A DNA stretch of 64,000 bases. It comes from Sulfitobacter guttiformis. Lineage in GTDB: Bacteria > Pseudomonadota > Alphaproteobacteria > Rhodobacterales > Rhodobacteraceae. Location of the stretch: positions 1,426,001-1,490,000 of the forward strand of contig NZ_RAQK01000001.1 of assembly GCF_003610455.1 (NCBI RefSeq), written 5' to 3'. The position numbers and the translations under genes are program-made. This document shows positions 45,136-54,815 of the stretch, one piece after another. The notes beneath the pieces were generated by a model. The model did not search any database. It saw only the letters and a program-made list of their open reading frames with translations, and had not been told where the DNA came from. Each line of letters begins with the position of its first letter. Positions within the stretch are counted from its first letter, which is position 1.

Positions 45136-45947
45136 AGACCTTTGCCCAAAACCTGATGAAACTTGCGCCCGAATGGGTGAGTATGCCGCCCGAGCTGATC
45201 GAGACTTTTGACTGGCTGGAAGACAACGCCGAGTTGACGGTCCACAGAACCGGTGAGCCGCAGGATTATGCCCTCTCGCTTTATTCCGACGGCTACAAAT
45301 TCCACCCGGCGATAAGCTACTTCGGCTTTTGCGGCACAATCCTGACCTACACGGGCCATTGGAAAACCCCCGACCCCGCCATTGATGCGCGTATATTCGA
45401 GATTGGTGAGACTGCGGCAGACGGGGGCCGCCTTGCCATCTGGCTGGACGAGAACGGCAAACAACAGTTTGTTCACATCGGCCATGATACCCTTGGCGTG
45501 ATCACTGATGATCCGCAGGTGCTGCTGCAATTCCTCGCCATGGGATATCCCGAACCGGGGTATTTGCAAGACCCGCGCAGGACACCCCTTGCGGATTTTC
45601 TGTCTATACCGCGTGTGAACAGCGTCGAGGACCTTCCAGAAGACGAACGACCTGTTTTTCCCATAGCCTTCCAAGAGTTTTTGAAAGACCACTTTGACCT
45701 CGCTATTCCCAACACAGCACATGATTTGGGGATCGAGAACTTCTCCAAATATGAAGACCCCGATACCAGCGATCCCTTCGCGCTTTGGATTGCCTCCGTT
45801 ACGCCTGCCGCGACCGAGGCCGACCTTGCCTACGAGCTTGAACTGATGCGAACCGTAGAATCCCTTGATATCAAAGATACAGACAGCACCGAGACGGTCA
45901 TGGACAAGATCGGCTCCCTGTTCAAAAGCAAAGGCGCTGAGCAATGA
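45132..45947 (+). CDS. Uncharacterised protein between ade and amn
   Basis: A 271-residue acidic, soluble protein with no signal peptide or membrane segment. I do not recognise a named family with confidence. The central part (LAIWLDENGKQQFVHIGHD, then DPQVLLQFLAMGYPEPGY) has a faint SMI1/KNR4-like look. The C-terminal part has FAFPIAFQEFLKDH-type helices and ends in a charged tail. It starts at a GTG inside the ade stop and ends inside the amn start, so it is translated together with adenine deaminase and AMP nucleosidase. A regulatory or partner role in purine breakdown is a reasonable guess from context only. Confidence 0.75.
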   Translation: MKTFAQNLMKLAPEWVSMPPELIETFDWLEDNAELTVHRTGEPQDYALSLYSDGYKFHPAISYFGFCGTILTYTGHWKTPDPAIDARIFEIGETAADGGRLAIWLDENGKQQFVHIGHDTLGVITDDPQVLLQFLAMGYPEPGYLQDPRRTPLADFLSIPRVNSVEDLPEDERPVFPIAFQEFLKDHFDLAIPNTAHDLGIENFSKYEDPDTSDPFALWIASVTPAATEADLAYELELMRTVESLDIKDTDSTETVMDKIGSLFKSKGAEQ

Positions 45948-47413
45948 AGCAGTACCAGATCCTGACCCCCGATGCCCCCTCCGCCGAGGGCTTTACCGAT
46001 GCCACCGCAGCTGTTGATCGCCTGACAGAGCTTTACTCCGCAGCGGTCGAATTTCTGCGTGTGCAGTTTGCCGCCGCAATGGCTTCTACCCAGCCCGATA
46101 CCCGCATCCGCGCCTTCTACCCCGAAGTCCGCTTTACCACATCGTCCTATGCGCAGGTCGATACCCGACTGAGCTTTGGCCATGTTTCGGGGCCGGGCAC
46201 CTATGTTGCAACCATCACTCGCCCCGACCTTTTCCGGAACTACCTGATTCAGCAGATTGGACTGTTGATCAAGAACCACGGACAGCCGGTCTTCATCGGC
46301 CCATCCGATACGCCTATTCCTGTACACTTCGCCATGACCGCAGAAACCGGTATGACCGTGCCCCAAGATGGGGCCGCGGATTTCACGCTGCGCGATGTCT
46401 TCGACGTGCCCGATCTGAGCACGACGAATGACGACATTGTTAATGGTACGTATTTACCCGTTGATGGCGTCGGTCCGCTCGCCCCCTTCACGGCGCAGCG
46501 CGTTGACTATTCCCTTGCGCGGCTGGCCCATTACACGGCCACCGACCCCGATCATTTCCAGTGTCATGTGCTATTCACCAATTACCAGTTTTACGTAACC
46601 GAATTTGAGGAATACGCCCGCAAAATGCTGCGCGACCCGGCCAGCGGTTACACATCCTTCGTTTCGACCGGCAATCAGGAAATCACAGACGGCGATGCCC
46701 ACCTCGAGGCGCCGCTGAAGCTGCCGCAAATGCCCACATATCACCTCAAACGCGAAAACGGCTCGGGCATCACATTGGTCAACATCGGCGTTGGCCCGTC
46801 CAACGCCAAAACCGCCACCGATCACATTGCAGTCCTGCGCCCCCATGCGTGGCTAATGGTCGGGCACTGCGCAGGGCTGCGCAATACGCAGGCTTTAGGT
46901 GATTTCGTGCTCGCACATGCCTACCTCCGCGAGGACCATGTGTTGGATGACGACCTCCCCGTTTGGGTGCCCATCCCCGCGCTGGCCGAAATCCAGATCG
47001 CGCTGGAAAAAGCCGTAGCGCAAGTGACCCAACTTGAAGGATATGAGCTTAAGCGTATTATGCGCACCGGCACCGTCGCGACCATCGATAACCGCAACTG
47101 GGAGCTGCGCGACCACTCCGGCCCCGTGCAACGCCTCAGCCAGTCGCGTGCTGTTGCGCTGGACATGGAAAGCGCCACAATCGCTGCAAACGGTTACAGG
47201 TTCCGAGTGCCCTATGGCACACTTTTATGTGTTTCGGACAAGCCGCTGCATGGCGAATTAAAACTCCCCGGCATGGCGTCAGACTTCTATAAAACCCAAG
47301 TATCACGCCATTTGATGATCGGAATTCACGCAATGGAGTTACTGCGCGACATGCCGCTAGAGCGGATTCACAGCCGCAAACTACGCTCCTTTGACGAAAC
47401 TGCCTTTCTCTAG
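45944..47413 (+). CDS. amn: AMP nucleosidase
   Basis: A 489-residue enzyme that splits AMP into adenine and ribose 5-phosphate. Length and layout match E. coli Amn: an N-terminal regulatory domain (to about residue 190) and a C-terminal nucleoside-phosphorylase-like domain with NIGVGPSNAKTATDHIAVLR, WLMVGHCAGLRNTQ and the late ALDMESATIAANGYRFRVPY. Its start overlaps the unknown gene by four bases. The product adenine is the substrate of the enzyme encoded two genes earlier, so the operon converts AMP to hypoxanthine. No terminator with a clear T-run follows; an A-rich stretch with a weak GCCCA/TGGGC pair is present. Confidence 0.96.
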   Translation: MKQYQILTPDAPSAEGFTDATAAVDRLTELYSAAVEFLRVQFAAAMASTQPDTRIRAFYPEVRFTTSSYAQVDTRLSFGHVSGPGTYVATITRPDLFRNYLIQQIGLLIKNHGQPVFIGPSDTPIPVHFAMTAETGMTVPQDGAADFTLRDVFDVPDLSTTNDDIVNGTYLPVDGVGPLAPFTAQRVDYSLARLAHYTATDPDHFQCHVLFTNYQFYVTEFEEYARKMLRDPASGYTSFVSTGNQEITDGDAHLEAPLKLPQMPTYHLKRENGSGITLVNIGVGPSNAKTATDHIAVLRPHAWLMVGHCAGLRNTQALGDFVLAHAYLREDHVLDDDLPVWVPIPALAEIQIALEKAVAQVTQLEGYELKRIMRTGTVATIDNRNWELRDHSGPVQRLSQSRAVALDMESATIAANGYRFRVPYGTLLCVSDKPLHGELKLPGMASDFYKTQVSRHLMIGIHAMELLRDMPLERIHSRKLRSFDETAFL

Positions 47414-47550
47414 GCGGTTTAAAGCCCAAAAAAAGCGAAAAAACCCAAGTTTTCTGGGCAAATTACTTCACTCTTCGTTGTGTTTGCTCACGACTTACCG
47501 TTACATTCCGCGCATGAGGCCCAATTGTCGGGCAGCCGAGGAGATTTATA

Positions 47551-47841
<291 letters not shown>

Positions 47842-47887
47842 GTCAGGTACCTTGCCGGATTTGATGCAAGGACCAGATTTCAAGAAT

Positions 47888-47915
47888 GGGTCGCCCGACA
47901 AGGGCGGCCCTTTTT
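47888..47915 (+). terminator. Intrinsic terminator after the HU gene
   Basis: Nine-base arms (GGGTCGCCC at 47888-47896 and GGGCGGCCC at 47902-47910, one G-T pair) enclose a five-base loop and are followed directly by T5. This is a textbook intrinsic terminator for the HU transcript. Confidence 0.9.
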
Positions 47916-48079
47916 CGTTCCGGACATAAGAGCAAATCCCTAAGTCAGGCAGCAGTACCTTACGAGCATCACGCAGCAGCCACACGTTGTAAGGACCGCC
48001 CTTTTTTGACTTGCCAGACCGCTTGCCCTTCATGCCGTTCCACCGCATTACTGATCTTGTACCAGAAGGAATGCACTAA

Positions 48080-48949
48080 ATGGACATACGCGCAGTCGGA
48101 CTTGGCCTTGCCTTTGCGCTTATGTGGTCGTCTGCCTTCACCTCGGCCCGAATTATTGTAGCCGATGCAACCCCGCTTTTTGCGCTGTCGCTTCGGTATC
48201 TGGTTTCTGGCATTATCGGCGTCGGCATCGCCCGCGCTCTGGGCCAAAACTGGCACCTGACGCCGCCGCAATGGAGGGCCACAATTGTCTTCGGAATCTT
48301 GCAAAATGCCGTTTATCTCGGCTTGTTTTTTGTGGCCATGCAAACCATCGAGGCATCGCTGGCCGCGATCATAGCCTCAACAATGCCTCTTATGGTGGCG
48401 CTGGCGGCTTGGGCCTTCCTGGGCGAACGGATAAGTCCGCTGGGGGTTATTGGCCTAATCATCGGTATAGCAGGCGTGGCGCTTATCATGGGTGCGCGCC
48501 TTACCGATGGGCTCGATTATACTGGTGTTGCCATCTGTTTCATCGGGGTGCTGGCCCTCACTATTGCCACACTCACTGTAAAGGGGGCCTCGGCTGGCGG
48601 TAACCTCCTGATGGTCGTGGGACTTCAAATGCTTGTGGGATGTGTCGCTCTGACAATCGCTACAGTTCTGTTCGAGTCTCCAGCAGTCACGCCCAGTTGG
48701 CCGCTCGCGGCTGCATTTATCTACACTTGCCTTGTTCCTGGCCTGACGGCCACTTGGGTCTGGTTCATGCTGGTGGGTCGCATTGGCGCTACGCGCGCGG
48801 CGACCTTCCACTTCCTAAACCCATTTTTTGGCGTCGTGATCGCCGCACTTTTATTGGGCGAAAAGCTCGGGCCTCGCGATATCTTGGGGGTGACCATTAT
48901 CGCCGCCGGTATCCTCGCCGTACAAATTTCACGCCAACGTAAGGCATGA
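48080..48949 (+). CDS. EamA-family (drug/metabolite) transporter
   Basis: A 289-residue membrane protein with ten hydrophobic segments in two EamA repeats. The first repeat begins MDIRAVGLGLAFALMWSSAF and contains LRYLVSGIIGVG and AAIIASTMPLMVALAAW. The second ends FHFLNPFFGVVIAALLLGE. The family exports amino acids, drugs or other small molecules; the substrate is unknown. AAGGA lies nine bases before the ATG. It stands alone between the HU terminator and the convergent glutathione peroxidase gene. Confidence 0.9.
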   Translation: MDIRAVGLGLAFALMWSSAFTSARIIVADATPLFALSLRYLVSGIIGVGIARALGQNWHLTPPQWRATIVFGILQNAVYLGLFFVAMQTIEASLAAIIASTMPLMVALAAWAFLGERISPLGVIGLIIGIAGVALIMGARLTDGLDYTGVAICFIGVLALTIATLTVKGASAGGNLLMVVGLQMLVGCVALTIATVLFESPAVTPSWPLAAAFIYTCLVPGLTATWVWFMLVGRIGATRAATFHFLNPFFGVVIAALLLGEKLGPRDILGVTIIAAGILAVQISRQRKA

Positions 48950-48973
48950 ACGCTGCATGGTAAGTGCTGAACT

Positions 48974-49492
48974 CTAGTTCAATAAGAGTTCAATCTGGCG
49001 GGGGATATCCCCACTGTCAGGTCGCGCCGACGATCCCCATGTTCCGACTACGGCGCCATGCCCGTCAATAAGGATCTTGTTGAAATTCCAGCTTGGCTCA
49101 AATCCGGTTTCCGCCTTTACCGCCTTGTAAAACGGGTGGGCGGAAGCTCCACGAACATGCATCATATCTGTCATTGGCAGTGTTAGACCAAAGTTCACCT
49201 CGCAGAACTCCTTAACTTCGGCAGCAGATCCCAACTCTTGATTGAAGTCATCAGATGGTATCGCCAAAACGATAAGCCCTTGATCGCGGAAACGGTCATA
49301 AAGCGCCTGAAGACCGTCATACTGATAGGTAAATCCGCATTGCGAGGCCGTGTTCACAACCAATACCGGCTGGCCTGCATAATCTCTCAATGCAATTGTG
49401 CCTCCGTCAATAGACGGAAAAACCGCATCCTGCGGCGCTGCAATAGCGCTGCCTGCAAAAATCGACAGGATCAGTCCCAAAATCATCCGCAT
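48974..49492 (-). CDS. Glutathione peroxidase-family protein with signal peptide
   Basis: A 172-residue peroxidase of the Gpx/BtuE family. The peroxidatic Cys52 is in NTASQCGFTYQYDG, and the conserved tryptophan/asparagine come in PSWNFNK. Unlike cytosolic BtuE it begins with a Sec signal peptide (residues 1-19, cleavage after AIAA), so it should act in the periplasm, where thioredoxin-like donors rather than glutathione are likely. GGAGG precedes the ATG at 49492 at good spacing, which fixes the start. The gene is divergent from msrB-msrA. Confidence 0.92.
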   Translation of the reverse strand: MRMILGLILSIFAGSAIAAPQDAVFPSIDGGTIALRDYAGQPVLVVNTASQCGFTYQYDGLQALYDRFRDQGLIVLAIPSDDFNQELGSAAEVKEFCEVNFGLTLPMTDMMHVRGASAHPFYKAVKAETGFEPSWNFNKILIDGHGAVVGTWGSSARPDSGDIPRQIELLLN

Positions 49493-49627
49493 GCTATATC
49501 CTCCACTATCTTCATACGCTCGACTCACGCAATAAGTTCACAAACAGTTTCACCAATCCGCTAAGCCCCTTTGATTTCCGCGCAAAAGCCCCATCTAATA
49601 GAGCAACAACAGTGCAAGGAGAGCCCC

Positions 49628-50077
49628 ATGCCAGAGTACACCAAAAACCAAGACGTCCTCGCGACACTGTCGCCAGAAGAGCTTTATGTTACACAAGAAA
49701 GCGGGACAGAGCGGCCAGGAACAGGCAAACTTTTGTATAACAAAGAACCGGGAATTTACGTCGATATCGTTTCAGGCGAGCCGCTGTTTGCCTCTAGCGA
49801 CAAGTATGAGAGCGGCTGCGGCTGGCCGAGTTTCACCAAGACGATCGAGCCGGAATATGTTCAGGAGCTGACCGACAGCACTCTGGGTATGATCCGCACA
49901 GAAGTCCGCAGTACCCATGGCGACAGCCATCTCGGTCATGTCTTTCCAGACGGTCCAAAAGACCGCGGCGGACTACGGTACTGCATCAACTCTGCCTCCC
50001 TACGGTTTATCCATCGCAATGACATGGAATCCGAGGGATACGGCAAATATATCAATCAAGTGGAGGATGTGGCATGA
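49628..50077 (+). CDS. msrB: Methionine-R-sulfoxide reductase MsrB
   Basis: A 149-residue enzyme that reduces the R form of methionine sulfoxide. The catalytic cysteine is Cys119 in [11 protein letters not shown], and the resolving-type Cys64 is in SGCGWPSF. The zinc-binding CxxC pairs of the other MsrB subgroup are absent, so this is the zinc-free kind. AAGGAGAG precedes the ATG at 49628; earlier in-frame starts are unsupported. Its stop overlaps msrA by four bases (ATGA). Confidence 0.96.
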   Translation: MPEYTKNQDVLATLSPEELYVTQESGTERPGTGKLLYNKEPGIYVDIVSGEPLFASSDKYESGCGWPSFTKTIEPEYVQELTDSTLGMIRTEVRSTHGDSHLGHVFPDGPKDRGGLRYCINSASLRFIHRNDMESEGYGKYINQVEDVA

Positions 50078-50583
50078 CCACTCAGCGTTCAGTATTGGCA
50101 GGCGGTTGTTTCTGGGGCATGCAGGACCTTATTCGCAAGCGCAAAGGCGTTGTATCAACCCGGGTTGGCTATTCCGGCGGGGATGTGCGTGATGCGACAT
50201 ACCGCAATCACGGCACCCATGCAGAGGCGATTGAGGTGATCTTTGACCCTGATGTTCTGAGCTATCGTGCACTTCTGGAGCTGTTTTTCCAGATCCATGA
50301 TCCGACAACCGTCAACCGACAAGGTAATGATCGCGGTATGAGCTACCGCTCAGCCATCTACTTTGAAGACGAGGACCAAAAAGCAGTTGCCCTTGACACC
50401 ATCGCAGATATTGAAGCGTCGGGCATCTGGCCGGGGAAGGTTGTGACCGAGATCGAACCTGTCTCGGATTTCTGGGAAGCAGAGCCCGAGCATCAAGATT
50501 ACCTCGAGCGTCTTCCGAACGGCTATACCTGCCACTTCCCGCGCCCCGATTGGGTCCTACCCAAACGCGCCGCCGCGGAGTAA
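50074..50583 (+). CDS. msrA: Methionine-S-sulfoxide reductase MsrA
   Basis: A 169-residue enzyme that reduces the S form of methionine sulfoxide. The catalytic Cys12 is in the motif GGCFWG. The [20 protein letters not shown] and [20 protein letters not shown] blocks complete the MsrA signature. It is translationally coupled to msrB, so both stereoisomers are repaired from one message. Neither protein has a signal peptide, so both are cytosolic, in contrast to the exported peroxidase next door. Confidence 0.97.
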   Translation: MTTQRSVLAGGCFWGMQDLIRKRKGVVSTRVGYSGGDVRDATYRNHGTHAEAIEVIFDPDVLSYRALLELFFQIHDPTTVNRQGNDRGMSYRSAIYFEDEDQKAVALDTIADIEASGIWPGKVVTEIEPVSDFWEAEPEHQDYLERLPNGYTCHFPRPDWVLPKRAAAE

Positions 50584-50682
50584 CCCTGACAACCCCGCGC
50601 CCGACAAGGAGCACGAACCATTGCCGGACGCGGGCATAACTCTACTTTTGGCCAACAACTGTGCAGCTAAAGAGAGCCTGAA

Positions 50683-51570
50683 ATGACCCGACTTACCGCT
50701 AGGGATTTCGACCCAAAACTCCTCGAACTCTACGATTATTACGCGCACGGCGTTATCACAAAGCGCCAGTTTCTGGATCGTGCTTCAAAATTCGTGGTGG
50801 CAGGTATGACTGCTACGACCATTCTTGGGCTTATGGCACCAAATTATGCGCTGGCTGAGCAGGTTTCGTTCAACGACCCTGATATCACGCCCGAATATAT
50901 CACATATCCCTCCCCCAACGGCCACGGCGCGGTCCGTGGCTATCTCGTCCGGCCAGCCGGAGCGAAAGGCAAACTCCCTGCGGTGGTTGTGGTTCATGAA
51001 AACCGCGGTTTGAACCCATATATTGAAGATGTCGCTCGCCGTGTAGCAAAGGCAGGCTTCATTGCACTCGCCCCAGATGGGCTGACGTCTGTCGGCGGCT
51101 ATCCAGGCAACGATGCCGAAGGCCGCGAACTGCAAAAAACTGTTGATCCGGAAAAATTGATGAACGATTTTTTTGCGGCTGTCGAATTCATGATGGCGCA
51201 TGAGGAAACAACAGGAAACGTGGGGATTACCGGTTTTTGCTACGGCGGTGGCGTCTCGAATGCTGCAGCGGTAGCCTATCCTGAACTCAAGGCGGCAGTG
51301 CCATACTATGGTCGTCAGGCCAACGCCCAAGACGTGCCAAAAATTCAGGCGCCTCTTTTGCTCCATTATGCAGAGCTGGACGAGCGCGTGAACGAAGGCT
51401 GGCCCGCATACGAAGCTGCGCTAAAGGCAAATAACAAAAACTACGAAGCCTATATTTATGAGGGCGCAAACCACGGATTCCATAACGACAGCACACCACG
51501 CTTCGATGAAGGTATGGCTGATATGTCATGGGAGCGGACCATCGCCCACTTTAATAAATATTTAGCCTAA
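50683..51570 (+). CDS. Dienelactone hydrolase family protein
   Basis: A 295-residue alpha/beta hydrolase. The catalytic triad is cysteine-based: Cys186 in GFCYGGG, an aspartate in ELDERVNEG and the histidine in ANHGFHND. A 45-residue N-terminal extension ([20 protein letters not shown], then a hydrophobic stretch ending NYALAE) is typical of the YghX-like group and looks like an export or anchoring signal. The twin-arginine motif is not canonical (TKRQFL). The natural substrate is unknown; the lactone name comes from the family. A weak AAAGAGAG lies upstream. Confidence 0.9.
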   Translation: MTRLTARDFDPKLLELYDYYAHGVITKRQFLDRASKFVVAGMTATTILGLMAPNYALAEQVSFNDPDITPEYITYPSPNGHGAVRGYLVRPAGAKGKLPAVVVVHENRGLNPYIEDVARRVAKAGFIALAPDGLTSVGGYPGNDAEGRELQKTVDPEKLMNDFFAAVEFMMAHEETTGNVGITGFCYGGGVSNAAAVAYPELKAAVPYYGRQANAQDVPKIQAPLLLHYAELDERVNEGWPAYEAALKANNKNYEAYIYEGANHGFHNDSTPRFDEGMADMSWERTIAHFNKYLA

Positions 51571-51664
51571 AGCGAAAAACGGGCGCGGTAAAAAATTAGT
51601 GGCCTTCGGCAAAAATCTGGCAGCAGTTAAAACCGAAGGTCCGTCCACTTGCTCGCACCGGTGG

Positions 51665-53668
51665 TCAGACTGCAACCCTTGGCCGCCCGGAGGCCTCAAC
51701 CGTAACCTCCGCCTCCACAAATACTTCACGGCCCTCAATACCAGCAACGCGCAGATCGCGCACAACATTAACCGTAATATCAGCTGCGCCTGCCGCTTCC
51801 GCAGCTGACACTGCCCGCTTGCGCAGTACATCTTCGAGCCGCAGCAGCGCATCCTCCTGCCTGCTAAAGTCCTCCGGCCCGTCCAGTAGATGAACTCGAA
51901 ACTTGCCTTCGCTAGGTGAGGTTATCGTACCAGCCTCCCGCATTGTCACGCGCCCCACAACAGCGCCGATCGCGTTGGCAACGCCCGCATACTCTGGCAG
52001 GATCATCTCGCATCCCAGTCGAAGGCCTACAGCCGGATAATATGTTGCCGCCGATGCGCCCAGACCTATCACTGGCACTGCCAATCCAGTATCGAGCTTG
52101 ACCAAGCCGCGATGCCCACCAAGGCCCCGTTGCATCAGAACATGGCGCGCCAATACGGCGGGCTCCACGCCAAATCCGTTTTCTTCCTCGGCAAATGCCG
52201 TCTCTAACAAGGCTAAAGCTGTCTGATACTCAAGCTGCTCCACAATCATCCGCGCCATGACTTCAGGCTCGGGTGCAAGGCGATCACCCGCTCCTGTACG
52301 CCGCCGGCCGAACAGCGCCAACGCTTTTTCCGCCGCCAGCGCGTCCCATGCATCCGCCGATCCTGTCACATGGCTCGCGTCTGAGGGCGTAACACCCGCC
52401 ACCTGCACCAGCCCACGTTCGACCAGCCGCGTGAGGGCACCACTCTCGATCCGCGACTGCAAAATGTCACCCAATGGATGTATACTATTTCCTATCCGCT
52501 CCAGCAGCGCCTCCTCGCGTGGCCCGATACCTTCTATCGTTTGCCCCGCTACTGCTCTTACAAATCGCCCGTCATGCTCTCCGGGGAGGGTGCTGCGCAG
52601 TTGGCTATCCAGTGCACGGTGAACCACCTCTGGCGCATCCACAGCGATCAGTGACACCGGCAGCAACCGACGTGGACCGAGGGTCACTCCACCTGCCAAT
52701 CCTTCGGAAAGAAAATGAACCTCGCTGTCACCGCCCAAGCCTGTCGTGCGCATCGCAACGGCCTCGACCATGGTCCTGTATGGTCCAACTTGCGCACCTG
52801 CCGGATCAATCGCCGGTCTGCCATCGCGCAACAGTGCGACATCCGTCGTTGTCCCCCCGATGTCCGATACCAGCGCATGCTCCGCACCGGTCATCCAGCG
52901 TGCGCCGACAATTGATGCGGCTGGTCCGCTCAGGATCGTCTCGATGGGTCGCTCCCGCGCCTGAGCACTCGAGATCAGCGCCCCGTCTCCGCGCACCACC
53001 ATCAACGGCGCCACAACACCAATCTCGCGCAGGATACCCTCCGCCCGACCGATGAGCCGGTCAATCATACCGATCAGGCGCGCGTTAAGCACCGCCGTCA
53101 TCGCGCGCTTTGGCCCGTTCAGCTTGGCCGACAATTGGTGCGACGCCGATACCGGCAGCCCTGTCAATTCAGCGACAAGCGCCATCGCCCGCAGTTCATG
53201 CGCCGGATTGCGGGTGGCGAATTGCGCCGCCACAGCAAACCCACCAACGCCATCACCTTTGGCCTGCAAAAACGCCCGCAAAGCATCCTCGTCCAACGGA
53301 ACAACCTCACCTCCAGCGTGATTATGGCCCCCCGCTAAAACGATATGCGGATCGCCCTTCAATGCCTCCAAAAGTCCGTGCGTTTCCAGATCACGCTCTT
53401 TAAAACCGATATAGATAAGCGCCACGCGCCCGCCCTGCCCCTCGACCAATGCGTTCGTGGCCAAGGTTGTCGACAAAGACGCCAACGCAATCTCTTCGGC
53501 AGCGATACCAGACTGCGCCAACACGGCACGAACCGCCCCACCAACCCCGATGGCCAGATCATGGCGCGTGGTAAGGGCCTTGGCACTCGCCATGACTTCA
53601 ACCTCATCACGAATGATCACCGCGTCCGTATAGGTTCCGCCTGTATCAACCCCCAAAAGCAACGCCAT
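51665..53668 (-). CDS. Hydantoinase/oxoprolinase family protein (HyuA-like)
   Basis: A 667-residue protein of the HyuA family: an ATP-dependent N-methylhydantoinase / 5-oxoprolinase-type subunit with an actin-like ATPase fold. N-terminal LLLGVDTGGTYTDAVI, central SDIGGTTTDVALLRDGRP and GPAASIVGARWMTGAEHAL are the family's phosphate-binding motifs. A partner HyuB gene would be expected next to it but is absent here. The ATG at 53668 has an AAGGAGAG site. Since HyuB is missing, it may act alone, as in a small group of single-subunit relatives, or have its partner elsewhere. It is convergent with the dienelactone hydrolase gene. Confidence 0.9.
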   Translation of the reverse strand: MALLLGVDTGGTYTDAVIIRDEVEVMASAKALTTRHDLAIGVGGAVRAVLAQSGIAAEEIALASLSTTLATNALVEGQGGRVALIYIGFKERDLETHGLLEALKGDPHIVLAGGHNHAGGEVVPLDEDALRAFLQAKGDGVGGFAVAAQFATRNPAHELRAMALVAELTGLPVSASHQLSAKLNGPKRAMTAVLNARLIGMIDRLIGRAEGILREIGVVAPLMVVRGDGALISSAQARERPIETILSGPAASIVGARWMTGAEHALVSDIGGTTTDVALLRDGRPAIDPAGAQVGPYRTMVEAVAMRTTGLGGDSEVHFLSEGLAGGVTLGPRRLLPVSLIAVDAPEVVHRALDSQLRSTLPGEHDGRFVRAVAGQTIEGIGPREEALLERIGNSIHPLGDILQSRIESGALTRLVERGLVQVAGVTPSDASHVTGSADAWDALAAEKALALFGRRRTGAGDRLAPEPEVMARMIVEQLEYQTALALLETAFAEEENGFGVEPAVLARHVLMQRGLGGHRGLVKLDTGLAVPVIGLGASAATYYPAVGLRLGCEMILPEYAGVANAIGAVVGRVTMREAGTITSPSEGKFRVHLLDGPEDFSRQEDALLRLEDVLRKRAVSAAEAAGAADITVNVVRDLRVAGIEGREVFVEAEVTVEASGRPRVAV

Positions 53669-53735
53669 GGGCCTCTCCTTCAAACTGCTTTGAATTTCCT
53701 ACCCGAAGGGACCGTCAATACCAGCCCCAATAGCG

Positions 53736-54758
53736 TCACAAAGACGCTAATCGCGCCACCGCCCAGCGTGCTGCATCCGCAACCGCTTCGTCTGCATCGT
53801 CACACAGCGCCTGCGCCGAACCGCGCAACGTGACATCACCCGAATTGCCAATTGCATACAGCACATTGCGCACAAACCGGTCCCGCCCGATCCGCTTGAT
53901 CGGCGATCCGGAAAACCGCAGCCGGAAATCTGCATCGTCCAGCACCACCAACTCCGCCAATGTCCCGCCCGCACCACCGTGATACCGGATGTCACTGGCC
54001 GCCACAGCAAATTTATTCCACGGACAGACGGCCAGACAATCGTCACAGCCATAAATCCGGTTGCCCATTTTGGTACGCAACTCATCCGACACAGGGCCCT
54101 TATGCTCGATCGTCAAATAAGAAATGCAGCGCCGCGCGTCCAACTGGTAAGGCGCCGGAAATGCTTGCGTTGGGCAAACATCCTGACAGGCTACGCAACT
54201 GCCACAGTGGTCTATTTCAGCCGCATCGGGCTCCAGTTCCAGTGTCGTAAAAACAGACCCTATGAAAGCCCAATTCCCCCAGTCCCGACTCACAACATTC
54301 GTATGCTTGCCTTGCCAGCCAAGACCCGCAGCCTGCGCCAACGCCTTCTCTGGAACGGGCGCTGTATCTACAAAAACCTTCACCTCGCAAGTCTCCTGCG
54401 CTATCAGCCACCTTGCGATCCGCTTGAGCCGCTTCTTCACCACATCATGGTAATCGCGCCCCTGTGCATAGACGGAAATCGCCCCCAACTCAGGGCGCTC
54501 CAACACCGCCAGCGGATCAAACTCCGGCGCATAGCTCTCCGCCAGCATGATAACCGATTTCGCCTGAGGCCATAAAACAGATGGGTTTCCGCGCCATGCC
54601 ACACGCTCCTCCATCCACCCCATTTGTCCGTGATACCCTGCCTCCAGAAACGCATCCAGTTGTGCAGGAACCTGCGGCACCGCGTCCGGTCTACACACGC
54701 GGCAGGCCACAAAACCGGCCTCCAAAGCCTCAGTAATCAACCGCTGCTTCAGGCCCAT
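53736..54758 (-). CDS. queG: Epoxyqueuosine reductase
   Basis: A 340-residue enzyme that reduces epoxyqueuosine to queuosine in tRNA, using cobalamin and two 4Fe-4S clusters. Cysteines 185, 188, 191 and 195 ([11 protein letters not shown]) and 211, 238, 241 and 245 (CDDCLAVC) form the ferredoxin-like cluster region. [11 protein letters not shown] at 131-141 holds the conserved catalytic aspartate. The C-terminal part carries a HEAT-like end. The ATG at 54758 fits the family; upstream codons add nothing similar. It requires B12, which fits cobO in the same window. Confidence 0.95.
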   Translation of the reverse strand: MGLKQRLITEALEAGFVACRVCRPDAVPQVPAQLDAFLEAGYHGQMGWMEERVAWRGNPSVLWPQAKSVIMLAESYAPEFDPLAVLERPELGAISVYAQGRDYHDVVKKRLKRIARWLIAQETCEVKVFVDTAPVPEKALAQAAGLGWQGKHTNVVSRDWGNWAFIGSVFTTLELEPDAAEIDHCGSCVACQDVCPTQAFPAPYQLDARRCISYLTIEHKGPVSDELRTKMGNRIYGCDDCLAVCPWNKFAVAASDIRYHGGAGGTLAELVVLDDADFRLRFSGSPIKRIGRDRFVRNVLYAIGNSGDVTLRGSAQALCDDADEAVADAARWAVARLASL

Positions 54759-54815
54759 TTCTTTATTTTCCCTTAAACTCAATCCGGTTCTGATACACAC
54801 GCACCGCTCGGCGCT

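Noticed and set aside
45024..45944. 306-residue open frame on the minus strand
   Set aside because: Opposite the unknown ade-amn gene, which is fixed by overlaps at both ends; no recognisable motifs.
51602..51641. Hairpin between dienelactone hydrolase and HyuA genes
   Set aside because: A nine-pair stem with one G-T exists, but the 23-base loop and lack of a T-run make it too weak to call a terminator.
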